From NCBI RefSeq assembly GCF_900078705.1, contig NZ_FKIF01000006.1:930001-994000 (forward strand): 64,000 nt of DNA, in the 5' to 3' direction. The stretch comes from Bordetella ansorpii. Its GTDB lineage: Bacteria > Pseudomonadota > Gammaproteobacteria > Burkholderiales > Burkholderiaceae_B. Position 1 is the first letter of the stretch, and the number at the start of each line of letters is the position of its first letter. The position numbers were made by a program, and so were the translations under genes. The notes below the pieces were generated by a model that was not told the origin of the DNA, searched no databases, and was given only the letters and a program-made list of their open reading frames with translations. This document shows, one piece after another, positions 14,226-23,467 of this stretch.

Positions 14226-17200
14226 ATGAAGCGCAATTTCTTTTTCCGGCTGCTGGCGCGGCTCAGAGTCGGCCGCAAGCTGCTGCTGATCTATCTCCTT
14301 GACCTGACAGCGGTCGTGTACATCAGCGGCATCCTGATCCACGAGAAGTACATCTCCATCGATTTCTCCGACAAGGAGATCCTGGGCAGCGCCTACATCA
14401 CCACCGTGCGCGACACGCTGGTCGATGTCGCATTGGCCGGCGCGGGACATCCCGCCACACCCGGCGCGCTGGCACAGGCCCGGTCCGCGTTGAAACAGGC
14501 CGAGGAACACTACGGCGACGGCATGGAAAGCGCGCAGTTGAACGAGCGCCTGCGTGCCCAGCTGGCGGCGCTGTCCAAGCTGCCTCATCCCGATCACGAT
14601 GCGCTGGCGCAGGCGCTGGATACGTGCCGCGCGCTGATCACCCGGGTGGGCAACCAGTCCAACCTGATCCTGGATCCGGACCTGGACAGCTATTACGCGA
14701 TGTCGCTGTCGATCCTGCGGTATCCGGCCCTGCTGGATTCGGTGAACAGCATCGGGCAACTGCTGCACAGCGCGGACCCTGCCCTGCAATCGCATGAGGC
14801 CATGCGCGCGCGCTATCTGCTTCTGGAAGGCCAGCTGGATGCCGTGTTGCAGGGCCTGCGCTCGGATTTCTCGGAAGCCCGCGCGGCCAACCGCCGTTTG
14901 GGCGAGGCGCTGGCGTCTTCCATGCAGCACCTGCTGGCGGCCACCGACGCCTATCGCGACTCCGTGCACGTGGTGCTCGACGGCGACGGCTCGACGCGCG
15001 ACGCGCAGGCGCTGGCCGGTTCGGAAACCACGCAGCGCGTGGTCGTGAGGGCCGTGAACGAGGCCTGGATCGTGACCGGCACGCAGCTCGAAGCCCTGCT
15101 GCACGAGCGCGTCAGCGGGCTGTATTCACGCATGTGGCTGCACCTGGGCACGGCGCTGTTCCTGCTGTTCAGCATCCTGTGCATGGTGTACTTCGTGGCG
15201 CAGCAGATCTCCAGTCCGCTGCGCCACCTGGCGCGCGTGATGGACAAGGTGCGCCGCACGGGCGACCACTCGCAGCGCGCCTCGTGGAGCAGCCAGGACG
15301 AGATCGGCCAGCTGGTGCGCGGCTTCAACGAAATGCTGGAGCAACTGGACCGCGAACGCGACCTGCAGAAGGAACTGGCCGCCACGGCGCGCGCCTCGGC
15401 CGCGCAGCACTCGCTGGTCGAGGCCACGCCGGTGCCGATGATGGTGACCTCGGTGCCCGGCCACGAAGTGCTGCACGCCAACCAGCCCGCGCTGTCGTGG
15501 CTGGGCGGCCGCACGACGGACCCGTGGATGCACGGCATGGATTCGTCGGTGCGGGCGCGCTTCTTCCAGCAGTTGTCCGACCACGATGCCGTCGATGAAT
15601 TCGAGGTGCAGTGGAAGGCCGGCGACGAGCCGACCTGGGCCATGCTGTCGGCGCGCCGCCTGGATTTCCAGGGCCGCGACGCCATCCTGACCGCCTTCAC
15701 GCCGATCAACCAGATCAAGCTGATGGAACAGCGGCTGGAGCTGTGGGCGAAAGTCTTCGAAGCCTCGTCCGAATCCATCCTGATCCTGGATGAAGAATGC
15801 AAGCTGCTGAGCGCCAACGCCGCGTTCTACCGTTCCACCGGGTTCAGCACGGCGGACGTGCTGGGCAAGGCGCCCGCCTTCATCCAGGCCGAGTCCGGCA
15901 ACGGCGCGGTGATGGAGAACCTGGCCGGCTACGTGGAGCGTACCAGCACCTGGAGCGGCGAGGCGCAGATCCGGCGCAGGCATGGCCGCGAGTACCCGGC
16001 CTGGCTGATGATCAGCGCGGTGCGCGACAAGCACGCCAGCGTGTCGCACTACATCTGCACGCTGATCGACATCACCGACCGCAAGAAGAGCGAGGCGCGC
16101 ATCCGCTTCCTGGCCGAGCATGACGTGCTGACGCAACTGCCCAACCGCGCGCTGTTCATCAAGCGCCTGGCCGCGTCGCTGGATGCCGGCGAACAGGCAT
16201 CGCGGCGCTGCGCGGTGCTGTTCATCGACCTGGACCGTTTCAAGGACATCAACGACTCGCTGGGCCATCACATCGGCGACGGCCTGTTGAAGTCGATCTC
16301 GCGCCGCCTGCTGCAGGCGGTGCGCAGCGGCGATACGGTCGGCCGGCTGGGCGGCGACGAATTCACGGTGATCCTGAATGGCGTGACCGACCGCGCCGAC
16401 GTGGAGGCGCTGATCGCCGAACGCCTGATTCCACTGGTGCGCCAGCCGCACGAGATCGCGGGCGTGACCTTGCAGGTGTCCTGCAGCGTGGGGGTGGCGC
16501 TGTATCCGGACGATGGCCTGGACATCGACACGCTGATGCAGAACGCGGATGCGGCCATGTACCAGGCCAAGGCGGCGGGCCGCAACATGGTGAAGTCGTT
16601 CTCGCCCGAGATGGCCGAGCGTTCGCGCCAGCGGCTGGCCATCGAGGCCGGCCTGCGTACCGCCGTGGCGCAGCAGGAACTGGCGCTGGTCTTCCAGCCC
16701 TGCATCGATGCGGACACCGGCAAACTGGTGGGTGTCGAAGGCCTGCTGCGCTGGACCTCGCCCACGCTGGGCGCGATCGCCCCCACGCAGTTCATCCCCA
16801 TCGCGGAAGAAACCCGCCTGATCATTCCGATCGGCGCCTGGGTCATCGACGAAGCCTGCCGGCAGATGGCGGCCTGGCGCGCGCAGGGACATCCCGAAGT
16901 GCGCACGTCCATCAACCTCTCGGCCATCCAGTTGCGCGAACCCGGCTTGCTGGACACCCTGCGGCACAGCCTGCAGGCGCATGGCATCGGCGCGCAATGG
17001 CTGGAACTGGAAATCACCGAAACGGTACTGATGAGCCACGCCGAGAGTTATCTGGAAGCCATACGCGGCATTCGGGCATTGGGCGTGACGCTGTCGCTGG
17101 ATGATTTCGGAACGGGTTATTCGAGCCTGAGTTATCTGAACCGTTTTCCGCTGGATCGCCTGAAAGTCGACCAGACTTTCGTGCGCGACATGCTGCACGG

Positions 17201-17423
17201 CCCCGCTGACCTGGCCGTGGTGAAGGCCATTATCGAATTGGGCCACGAACTGGGATTGCGGGTGGTGGCCGAAGGCGTGGAACGCGAGGAGGAAGCGCAG
17301 GCGCTGCGCAATATCGGCTGCGATGAATTGCAGGGTTATCTGTATGGCCGGCCCATGCCGGGTGCGCAGGTGCCCGCATGGCGGCAGGCATGGCAGGCGG
17401 CGCGCATCCCCGCGGAGGCATGA
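14226..17423 (+). CDS. Membrane GGDEF-EAL protein with HAMP and PAS domains (c-di-GMP turnover)
   Basis: In order, the 1065-residue protein has an N-terminal membrane helix (about 18-40), a roughly 260-residue periplasmic sensor, a second membrane helix (about 302-325), HAMP (326-378), two PAS-like domains (about 400-495 and 508-620), GGDEF (635-800) and EAL (815-1055). The cyclase site is intact (RLGGDEF at about 707) and has an RxxD inhibitory site (RSGD) five residues before it. The EAL motif reads EGLLRW (about 837), with LELEITE, DDFGTGYSSLSYL and LKVDQ also present, so phosphodiesterase residues seem complete. The protein is inner-membrane bound and may both make and degrade c-di-GMP according to an external signal. 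It stands alone, with no linked target gene. Confidence 0.92.
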   Translation: MKRNFFFRLLARLRVGRKLLLIYLLDLTAVVYISGILIHEKYISIDFSDKEILGSAYITTVRDTLVDVALAGAGHPATPGALAQARSALKQAEEHYGDGMESAQLNERLRAQLAALSKLPHPDHDALAQALDTCRALITRVGNQSNLILDPDLDSYYAMSLSILRYPALLDSVNSIGQLLHSADPALQSHEAMRARYLLLEGQLDAVLQGLRSDFSEARAANRRLGEALASSMQHLLAATDAYRDSVHVVLDGDGSTRDAQALAGSETTQRVVVRAVNEAWIVTGTQLEALLHERVSGLYSRMWLHLGTALFLLFSILCMVYFVAQQISSPLRHLARVMDKVRRTGDHSQRASWSSQDEIGQLVRGFNEMLEQLDRERDLQKELAATARASAAQHSLVEATPVPMMVTSVPGHEVLHANQPALSWLGGRTTDPWMHGMDSSVRARFFQQLSDHDAVDEFEVQWKAGDEPTWAMLSARRLDFQGRDAILTAFTPINQIKLMEQRLELWAKVFEASSESILILDEECKLLSANAAFYRSTGFSTADVLGKAPAFIQAESGNGAVMENLAGYVERTSTWSGEAQIRRRHGREYPAWLMISAVRDKHASVSHYICTLIDITDRKKSEARIRFLAEHDVLTQLPNRALFIKRLAASLDAGEQASRRCAVLFIDLDRFKDINDSLGHHIGDGLLKSISRRLLQAVRSGDTVGRLGGDEFTVILNGVTDRADVEALIAERLIPLVRQPHEIAGVTLQVSCSVGVALYPDDGLDIDTLMQNADAAMYQAKAAGRNMVKSFSPEMAERSRQRLAIEAGLRTAVAQQELALVFQPCIDADTGKLVGVEGLLRWTSPTLGAIAPTQFIPIAEETRLIIPIGAWVIDEACRQMAAWRAQGHPEVRTSINLSAIQLREPGLLDTLRHSLQAHGIGAQWLELEITETVLMSHAESYLEAIRGIRALGVTLSLDDFGTGYSSLSYLNRFPLDRLKVDQTFVRDMLHGPADLAVVKAIIELGHELGLRVVAEGVEREEEAQALRNIGCDELQGYLYGRPMPGAQVPAWRQAWQAARIPAEA

Positions 17424-17496
17424 AACACGCCGGGAATGCCACCATCGCGGGCTACCCATATCGCCGGATCGCCATCCACGGCTTGAACGCCGATGG

Positions 17497-18273
17497 CTAC
17501 CTCGACGACAGGATCGCCTGGACGATCTGATACAGCCCCAGCAGGATCAGGCTGTACATGAACCACAGGCGAAACGTCCGCGGCGGCAGGCCGCGGCGCA
17601 ATCGCGTACCTGCCCACATGCCGGCCAGCGCGGGCAATAGCATCAATAGCGATGCCCCCGCGGCGCCCGGCGCATAGCCCCCGGCCAGCCACAAGCCTCC
17701 TGCCAGCGCCACGGTGGAAACCGTGAACGACACGCCCATTGCCTGGATCAGCCCGTCCCTGCCCAGCCCCAGCGCCTGCAGATACGGCACGGCCGGCACG
17801 GCGAAGACGCCCGTTGCCGCGGTGACCACGCCGGTGACGGCGCCCACCAGCAGGCCGGCCCAACCTTCGGCAGCCGGGTCGATGGCGAGCGGCTGGCCGA
17901 ACAATCCCCACAGTGCGTAGGCCACCAGCGCCACGCCCAGCGCGGCCGAGGCCAGATGGCCCGACGGGGCCCCCAGCAGCCAGGCGCCGCCCAGCGTGCC
18001 CACGCACACGCCGATCTGCATGCCGCCGATGCGGCGCAACAGCGGACCCAAGGTATGGAATGGGCGGGCCTGCCAGACATTGGTGAGGAACGATGGCACG
18101 ATGAGCAGCGCCGCGGCCTGCGCGGGCGGCATGAAAAGCGCCAGCAACGCCATGGAAATCGTCGGCAGGCCCAGCCCCACCACGCCCTTGACCAGGCCCG
18201 CCAATACGAATACGGCCGCGACAAACCCCCATGTCCCGGCCGGCAGGCCGGAAACCATTGCTGCAAGATCCAT
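17497..18273 (-). CDS. TauE/SafE-family membrane permease
   Basis: The 258-residue protein is highly hydrophobic with about eight membrane segments. It has two repeats of the TauE/SafE pattern: VFVLAGLVKGVVGLGLPTISMALL near the N-terminus and GLLVGAVTGVVTAATGVFAVPAVPYLQALG in the second half. Family members export sulfite, sulfoacetate or other small anions. The substrate here is unknown. I prefer the ATG at 18273, which has AAGGGG seven bases upstream, over the ATG at 18291. The gene is read leftward after the AllA-like gene, with 141 bases between, and faces the end of the GGDEF-EAL gene. Confidence 0.88.
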   Translation of the reverse strand: MDLAAMVSGLPAGTWGFVAAVFVLAGLVKGVVGLGLPTISMALLALFMPPAQAAALLIVPSFLTNVWQARPFHTLGPLLRRIGGMQIGVCVGTLGGAWLLGAPSGHLASAALGVALVAYALWGLFGQPLAIDPAAEGWAGLLVGAVTGVVTAATGVFAVPAVPYLQALGLGRDGLIQAMGVSFTVSTVALAGGLWLAGGYAPGAAGASLLMLLPALAGMWAGTRLRRGLPPRTFRLWFMYSLILLGLYQIVQAILSSR

Positions 18274-18414
18274 CCGATTACCCCTTCCCATGTGGCACGC
18301 CGATACAGCCGACTATTCTGCTTGCCGGGGGCCGGCGGGCATATCGGTCTTTGCTTGAGCGTGGTTCAGGCGGGGCTTGAGGCTTGATGATCTCTCCCCG
18401 CCCAGGCGGCCGGG

Positions 18415-18957
18415 TCAGGCCGGCGCCAGCATGCATCCCTCGAATGACACGATGGCGCTTTCCGCCGCGGCCTCCCGGCCGTCCAGATGCGCCACCAGAT
18501 CGGCGGTGGTGGACCGCCGGGTCAGCATGAGACACGTGACTTCGCCGGGCGTGGCGATACGGGTCGCGTGCCAGCACCCCGGCTTCATGCAGATGCCCTG
18601 GCCCACCGGCACCTCGAACGCCGCCAGGGTGGCCGCATCGGGCAGGCCATCGGCCCCGCTGGCCGCCACCACCTGGATGACCGGTCCCGTCAACGGCACG
18701 ATCGCCTGCTGCGTCAGCAGATGCACTTCGAGATTGCCCACGGCACGGTCCGCGTTGCGGTAGTTCACCCACAGCACTTCGGTTTCCCCGCCAGCGCCGG
18801 GGTCGAATACGTGCTCCTGCCAGAAATCGGTGGCGGGATTGCTGAACACGGGCGTTCCCGCGCCCGCGGCGGGCAGGGGCTTGCCCAGCATCCAGCCATA
18901 CGGGGCAAAGGCCCGCGCGTCCAGCCTGCATATGCCCAACGTCCTGATGCCTTCCAT
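18415..18957 (-). CDS. AllA-like protein (ureidoglycolate lyase/cupin family)
   Basis: The 180-residue protein shows the ureidoglycolate lyase pattern: N-terminal LDARAFAPYGWMLGKP, then GNLEVHLLTQQAIVPL, PVIQVVAAS and GICMKPGCWHATRIA, where the core beta-barrel and active site lie. AllA releases glyoxylate and urea from ureidoglycolate in purine breakdown. No other allantoin gene is in the window, so the exact reaction is uncertain. The start at 18957 has GGAGG four bases before it, while an upstream ATG at 19101 would overlap the beta-glucosidase gene. It follows that gene by 25 bases and may be co-transcribed with it, an unusual pairing. Confidence 0.75.
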   Translation of the reverse strand: MEGIRTLGICRLDARAFAPYGWMLGKPLPAAGAGTPVFSNPATDFWQEHVFDPGAGGETEVLWVNYRNADRAVGNLEVHLLTQQAIVPLTGPVIQVVAASGADGLPDAATLAAFEVPVGQGICMKPGCWHATRIATPGEVTCLMLTRRSTTADLVAHLDGREAAAESAIVSFEGCMLAPA

Positions 18958-18982
18958 GAAGCCTCCAGCCTGGGGAATGACG

Positions 18983-21316
18983 TTACCGCAGCACGAAACT
19001 GGCGACGTTCGCATCGCGCGAATCCAGCCCCAGGTACACGTTGAATCGTCCCGGCTCGACGTTGAAACGGCCCTGCCCATCGTAGAAGCCCATCTGCGCA
19101 TCGCCGATCTCGAAGCTGACCACGCGCGACTCGCCGGCCTTCAGGAATATCTTCGAAAAGCCCTTCAGCTCTTTCACCGGACGGCTGATCGAAGCGACCG
19201 GATCCTGCACATACAGCTGCACCACGGTCTCGCCATCGCGCTGCCCGCTGTTGCGCACCGTGACGCTGGCCGTGAGCTTGCCGCCGCGCGCCAGTTGCGC
19301 CGTGGACAGCGTCACGCCCGACAGGTCGAACGTCGTGTAGCTCAGGCCATAGCCGAACGGATAGAGCGGTCCGTTCTCGTGATCGAAATAACGCGAGGTG
19401 TACTTGTTGGGCCTGGCCGGATCGAAAGGCCGGCCGGTGTTCAGATGGTTGTAGTACAGCGGCACCTGTCCCACCACGCGCGGGAAGGTCATCGGCAGCT
19501 TGCCCGAGGGGTTGTAGTCGCCGAACAGCACATCGGCGATGGCGTGGCCGCCCTCGGTGCCCGCGTACCAGGTCTCCAGCATGGCGTCGGCATTGGCGTC
19601 TTCCCATTCCAGGGCCAACGGCCGGCCATTCATCAGCACGATCACCAACGGCTTGCCCGTGGCCTTCAGCGCGCGCAGCAAGGCGCGCTGGCTGTCGGGA
19701 ATGACGATGTCGGTGCGGCTGGACGCCTCGTGCGCCATGCCCTGCGACTCGCCCACCACGGCCACCACCACGTCAGAGGCGCGGGCCGCCTGCACGGCCT
19801 CGTCGATCATGGCCCGCGGCGTACGCGAATCGACTTCGACGTCCTTCTCGAACTCGTTCAGGTAGGTCACGATGCGGGCATCGTCGATGACGTTGGCGCC
19901 CTTGGCATAGCGCAGCGTGGCGCGGCCGGCGGTGGCTTCGGCCAGGCCCTGGTACACGGACACGGCCTGGCGCGCCTTGCCCGCCGCCGACCAGTTGCCC
20001 ATGACGTCGCGCTGGCTCCTGGCCAACGGGCCGATCACGGCAATGGTGCCCTGCTTGCGCAACGGCAGCGTGCTGGCGCTGTTCTTCAGCAGCACCAGGC
20101 TACGGCGCGCCACGTCCCTCGCATCGGCACGGTGCAGGCGGTTCTCGGCATCGTTGTCGGCGGGATCGTCCGCAGCCCGACCCACGTGACGATACGCGTC
20201 ACGGAACAGGCCCAGGTCGTACTTCACGCGCAGCACGTCGCGCACGGCGCGGTCGATGTCGGCGATGGCGACCTCGCCGCTCTTCACCAGGGGCTCCAGA
20301 TCCGTGCCGTAGACCTTGTCGTTCATGCTGAGATCGGTGCCGGCCTGGATGGCCAGGCGCGCGGCATCGCGGCCATCGGCGGCCACGCCATGGCGCAGCA
20401 GTTCGAGAATGGCGCCGTGGTCGCTGATGGTGATGCCCTTGAAGCCCCACTGCTTGCGCAGCAGGTCCTGCAGCAGCCATTTGTCGGCGGTGGCGGGCAC
20501 GCCGTTGACGGCGTTCAGCGCGACCATCACGCCGGCCGCGCCCGCGTCGATGGCGGCCTTGTAGGGCGGCAGGTAGTCCTGGTACATGCGCTGCGGGCTC
20601 ATGTCCACGGTGTTGTAGTCGCGCGCGCCCTCGATGGCGCCATACATGGCGAAATGCTTCACCGAGGCCATGATGGTGCCGGGCGCGGACGGATCGTCGC
20701 CCTGGTAGGCCTTGACCAGCGTGGCGCCGATCCGCGAGGTCAGGTACGTGTCTTCGCCATACCCCTCGGAATTGCGGCCCCAGCGCGGATCGCGCGAAAT
20801 GTCCACCATGGGCGAGAAGGTCAGGTTCAGGCCGTCCGCGTTGGCCTCGATGGCCGACACGCGGCCGCTGCGCGCAATGGCGTCCATGTCCCACGACGAG
20901 GCCAGGCCCAGTCCGATGGGAAACACGGTACGGTGGCCATGGATCACGTCATACGCGAAGAACAGCGGGATCTTCAGGCGGCTTTGCATGGCCGCGTCCT
21001 GCAGCACGCGGATGTCGGGCCGGGTGACCGTGTTGAAGATGGCGCCGACCTGGCCCGTGCGGATCTCGTCCAGCAACACCTCCTTGCGCGCGTCGGGGCC
21101 CGCATCCACGCTGCGCAGGCGCAGCTGGCCGATCTTCTCCTGCAGCGTCATGCGCTGCATCAGGGCATCGATGTCGCTTTCGCGGGCTTGCGCGGCCTGC
21201 GGCGCGGGCGCGGTGCCGGGGCTGGCCAGCGGCTGGGGGGATGGCTGGGCGCAGGCGGCCAGCAGCGCGGCGGCCACGGCGGCGGCCAGCAGCTTCAAGG
21301 AGAAAAGCCTGTTCAT
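18983..21316 (-). CDS. bglX: Glycoside hydrolase family 3 beta-glucosidase, lipoprotein (BglX-like)
   Basis: The 777-residue protein has a lipoprotein signal (MNRLFSLKLLAAAVAAALL, lipobox LAAC), the GH3 N-terminal barrel (MTLQEKIGQLR onwards), the nucleophile Asp in KGITISDHGAI, the C-terminal alpha/beta sandwich (VAVVGESQGMAHEASSRTDI) and a fibronectin-like tail (LKGFSKIFLKAGESRVVSFEIGD). It matches E. coli BglX closely in layout and length. It would hydrolyse beta-glucosides in the periplasm, although the lipobox predicts membrane anchoring rather than a soluble form. No Shine-Dalgarno is obvious at either ATG 21316 or ATG 21331, so the start is uncertain by five codons. The AllA-like gene follows after 25 bases. 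Confidence 0.9.
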   Translation of the reverse strand: MNRLFSLKLLAAAVAAALLAACAQPSPQPLASPGTAPAPQAAQARESDIDALMQRMTLQEKIGQLRLRSVDAGPDARKEVLLDEIRTGQVGAIFNTVTRPDIRVLQDAAMQSRLKIPLFFAYDVIHGHRTVFPIGLGLASSWDMDAIARSGRVSAIEANADGLNLTFSPMVDISRDPRWGRNSEGYGEDTYLTSRIGATLVKAYQGDDPSAPGTIMASVKHFAMYGAIEGARDYNTVDMSPQRMYQDYLPPYKAAIDAGAAGVMVALNAVNGVPATADKWLLQDLLRKQWGFKGITISDHGAILELLRHGVAADGRDAARLAIQAGTDLSMNDKVYGTDLEPLVKSGEVAIADIDRAVRDVLRVKYDLGLFRDAYRHVGRAADDPADNDAENRLHRADARDVARRSLVLLKNSASTLPLRKQGTIAVIGPLARSQRDVMGNWSAAGKARQAVSVYQGLAEATAGRATLRYAKGANVIDDARIVTYLNEFEKDVEVDSRTPRAMIDEAVQAARASDVVVAVVGESQGMAHEASSRTDIVIPDSQRALLRALKATGKPLVIVLMNGRPLALEWEDANADAMLETWYAGTEGGHAIADVLFGDYNPSGKLPMTFPRVVGQVPLYYNHLNTGRPFDPARPNKYTSRYFDHENGPLYPFGYGLSYTTFDLSGVTLSTAQLARGGKLTASVTVRNSGQRDGETVVQLYVQDPVASISRPVKELKGFSKIFLKAGESRVVSFEIGDAQMGFYDGQGRFNVEPGRFNVYLGLDSRDANVASFVLR

Positions 21317-21481
21317 GGGCGAAAAGTGCATGCGGGGAATGGAAAGCGCCGGACCGGAAAGCCGGCGCCTGAAAATCGCTTGAAAGCAGCGCGCAGTGTG
21401 CCATACCGCCACCTCGCACGCGCCTGCGGTTTCCCCGCTTGCGCTGCCCCGCAACGTCCATGTTCCGGGGCAGGCGCGGCA

Positions 21482-22237
21482 TCACACGAACATGCCTCCC
21501 GACACCTCGATGCGCTGCGCGGTCAGCCAGCGGTTCTCGTCGCCCAGCAGCGCGGCGATCATGGGGCCGATGTCGTCCGGCACGCCAGCGCGGCCCATGG
21601 CGGTATTGCTGGCCACCAGCTTGTTCAGGCCGGCATCGTCGCGCACGTGCCCCCCGCCGAAGTCCGTCTCGATGGCGCCCGGCGCCACCGCGTTGACGGC
21701 GATGCCGCGCGCGCCCGCTTCCTTGGCCAGGTAGCGCGAGAACACTTCGATGGCGCCCTTCATCGACGCATAGGCCGCGTAGCCGGGCATGGCGAAGCGC
21801 GCCAGGCCGCTGGAGAGGTTGACGATGCGGCCCCCATCGGCGATCAGCGGCAGCAGCTTCTGCGTCAGGAAGAAAACGCCCTTGAAGTGCACCTGGTACA
21901 GGCTGTCGAAGGCCGCTTCGGACATCTCGGCGATCAGGCCGGCCGCGCCATGCCCGGCGTTGTTGACCAGGAAATCGAAGCGGTCGCGGCCCCAGGTGGC
22001 CTGCAGCACGCGGGCGGCCTCGGCGGCGAAAGCGGGGAAGCTGGCGCTGTCGCCGGTATCCAGTGGGAGGGCCACGGCGCGGGCGCCCAGGGCCTGGATC
22101 TCGGCCACGGCCGCATCGGCCTCGGTGCGATTCGCGCGATAGGTGATGATGGAACCCGTGCCGCGGCGGGCCAGGCTGACGGCGGTGTTGCGGCCCAGGC
22201 CGCGGCTGCCGCCGGTGATGATGGCAATCTTTTCCAT
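21482..22237 (-). CDS. Short-chain dehydrogenase/reductase (FabG-like)
   Basis: The 251-residue SDR starts MEKIAIITGGSRGLGRNTA (TGxxxGxG) and has NNAGHGAAG, the catalytic Ser in GGRIVNLSSGLA, YAAYASMKGAIE (YxxxK), PGAIETDF and a C-terminal ISGGMFV-type end (EVSGGMFV). An N-terminal arginine-rich turn (TYRANRTEADAA) suggests NADPH. The substrate is unknown. The gene is divergent from an AraC-family regulator with 153 bases between the starts, a common layout in which the regulator controls the enzyme. The long open frame before the ATG at 22237 runs through the AraC gene in antisense and is not coding. Confidence 0.9.
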   Translation of the reverse strand: MEKIAIITGGSRGLGRNTAVSLARRGTGSIITYRANRTEADAAVAEIQALGARAVALPLDTGDSASFPAFAAEAARVLQATWGRDRFDFLVNNAGHGAAGLIAEMSEAAFDSLYQVHFKGVFFLTQKLLPLIADGGRIVNLSSGLARFAMPGYAAYASMKGAIEVFSRYLAKEAGARGIAVNAVAPGAIETDFGGGHVRDDAGLNKLVASNTAMGRAGVPDDIGPMIAALLGDENRWLTAQRIEVSGGMFV

Positions 22238-22390
22238 GGCGTTTCCAGAAATTAGCGGAAGATAAAGGGGAAGAACACGGGAAAAGTCTATGCCTGGGCG
22301 GGTCCGCCAGAAATATCGGATCTCTCGAATTTCATGCCTGATCCTACAAACCGCGATACGCTCGCGCGGGGCCTGAACTAAAATCCGTCC

Positions 22391-23371
22391 ATGCCCATCC
22401 CCCAGGCGCATGAATTGCCTTGCCATCCGCCGAAGCCTTCGCCCATGCCGCAGTCCGCGCTGAAAAACGCCATTGCCCGCTATCTCGATGCCCGCCATCC
22501 GGGCGAGAACGGCGCCTTCGCCACGGCCGTCGACGGCCTGGCGCTGATGCGCAACACCCGCACGGACGTGCTCAATCACATGGTCTACCGCCCGGCGCTG
22601 TGCCTGGTGGCGCAGGGCGCCAAATGCGTGATGCTCAATGACCAGGTGCTGCACTATGCCGAGATGCAATCGCTGGTGATCAGCGTCGAGTTGCCCGGCG
22701 TGGGCCGCGTCACCCAGGCCACGCCCGACCGGCCCTACCTGGCGATCGCGCTGGAGTTCGATCCGCTGATCCTGCGCGAGGTGCTGGCGCAGTTGCCGGT
22801 GCGGCCCGCCCCGGCCGCCCCCGGGCTGGGCCTGTACGTGGAAGACACCGACGCCGCGCTGGCCGACTGCATGCTGCGCCTGGTGAACATGCTGGAGACG
22901 CCCGTCATGCTGGCGGTGCTGGCCCCGCTGCTGATGCGCGAGATCTGCGCACGATTGCTCACGGGCCCTCACGGCGGCCGGCTCTGTACGCTGGCGCTGC
23001 CCGCCGGCCACGCGCACCGCGTGGGCGAGGCCATCCGCCTGCTGCGCGCGGAGTTCGCGCGCGCCCTGCGCATCGAGGAACTGGCGGCCGCGGCCAACAT
23101 GAGCACGTCTTCGTTCCACCAGCACTTCAAGCAACTGACTTCGATGACGCCATTGCAATACCAGAAGCAGTTGCGCCTGCTGGAGGCACGCCGGCTGATG
23201 CTGGTGGAGAACGCCAACGTGATGCGCGCGGCCTATCAGGTGGGCTACGAAAGCCCGTCGCAGTTCAGCCGCGAATACACCCGGATGTTCGGCGTGCCGC
23301 CCAAGCGCGACGCGCTGGCCTCGCGCAGCCTGGGGATGGCGGACATCCAGGCGTACCGCGTCGCGGCCTGA
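22391..23371 (+). CDS. AraC-family transcriptional regulator (AraC_N type)
   Basis: The 326-residue protein has an N-terminal AraC_N effector domain (about residues 50-205: MVYRPALCLVAQGAKCVML, VISVELPGVGRVTQATPDRPYL) and a C-terminal double helix-turn-helix (about 220-310), with AAAANMSTSSFHQHFKQLT in the first and AYQVGYESPSQFSREYTRMFG in the second. This is the YqhC-like subgroup, whose members often sense aldehydes or related compounds and activate a divergent oxidoreductase gene. The divergent SDR fits that pattern (inference). The start could also be the ATG at 22445, because the first 18 residues are Pro/His-rich and not conserved. Confidence 0.9.
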   Translation: MPIPQAHELPCHPPKPSPMPQSALKNAIARYLDARHPGENGAFATAVDGLALMRNTRTDVLNHMVYRPALCLVAQGAKCVMLNDQVLHYAEMQSLVISVELPGVGRVTQATPDRPYLAIALEFDPLILREVLAQLPVRPAPAAPGLGLYVEDTDAALADCMLRLVNMLETPVMLAVLAPLLMREICARLLTGPHGGRLCTLALPAGHAHRVGEAIRLLRAEFARALRIEELAAAANMSTSSFHQHFKQLTSMTPLQYQKQLRLLEARRLMLVENANVMRAAYQVGYESPSQFSREYTRMFGVPPKRDALASRSLGMADIQAYRVAA

Positions 23372-23467
23372 GCCAGCCCGAAACCCGCGGCAGGAGGCCC
23401 GGGCTTGCAAGCGGCCGCCCGGTTCGCCAGGCGCAAGCCGCGGGACGTCCCCGCCCCGCCGCCCCCA

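Noticed and set aside
15126-17459. 777-residue open frame on the minus strand
   Set aside because: Mirror of the GGDEF-EAL gene, whose active-site motifs are intact.
18830-22255. 1141-residue open frame on the plus strand
   Set aside because: It runs antisense through bglX and the SDR gene, both of which have clear catalytic motifs.
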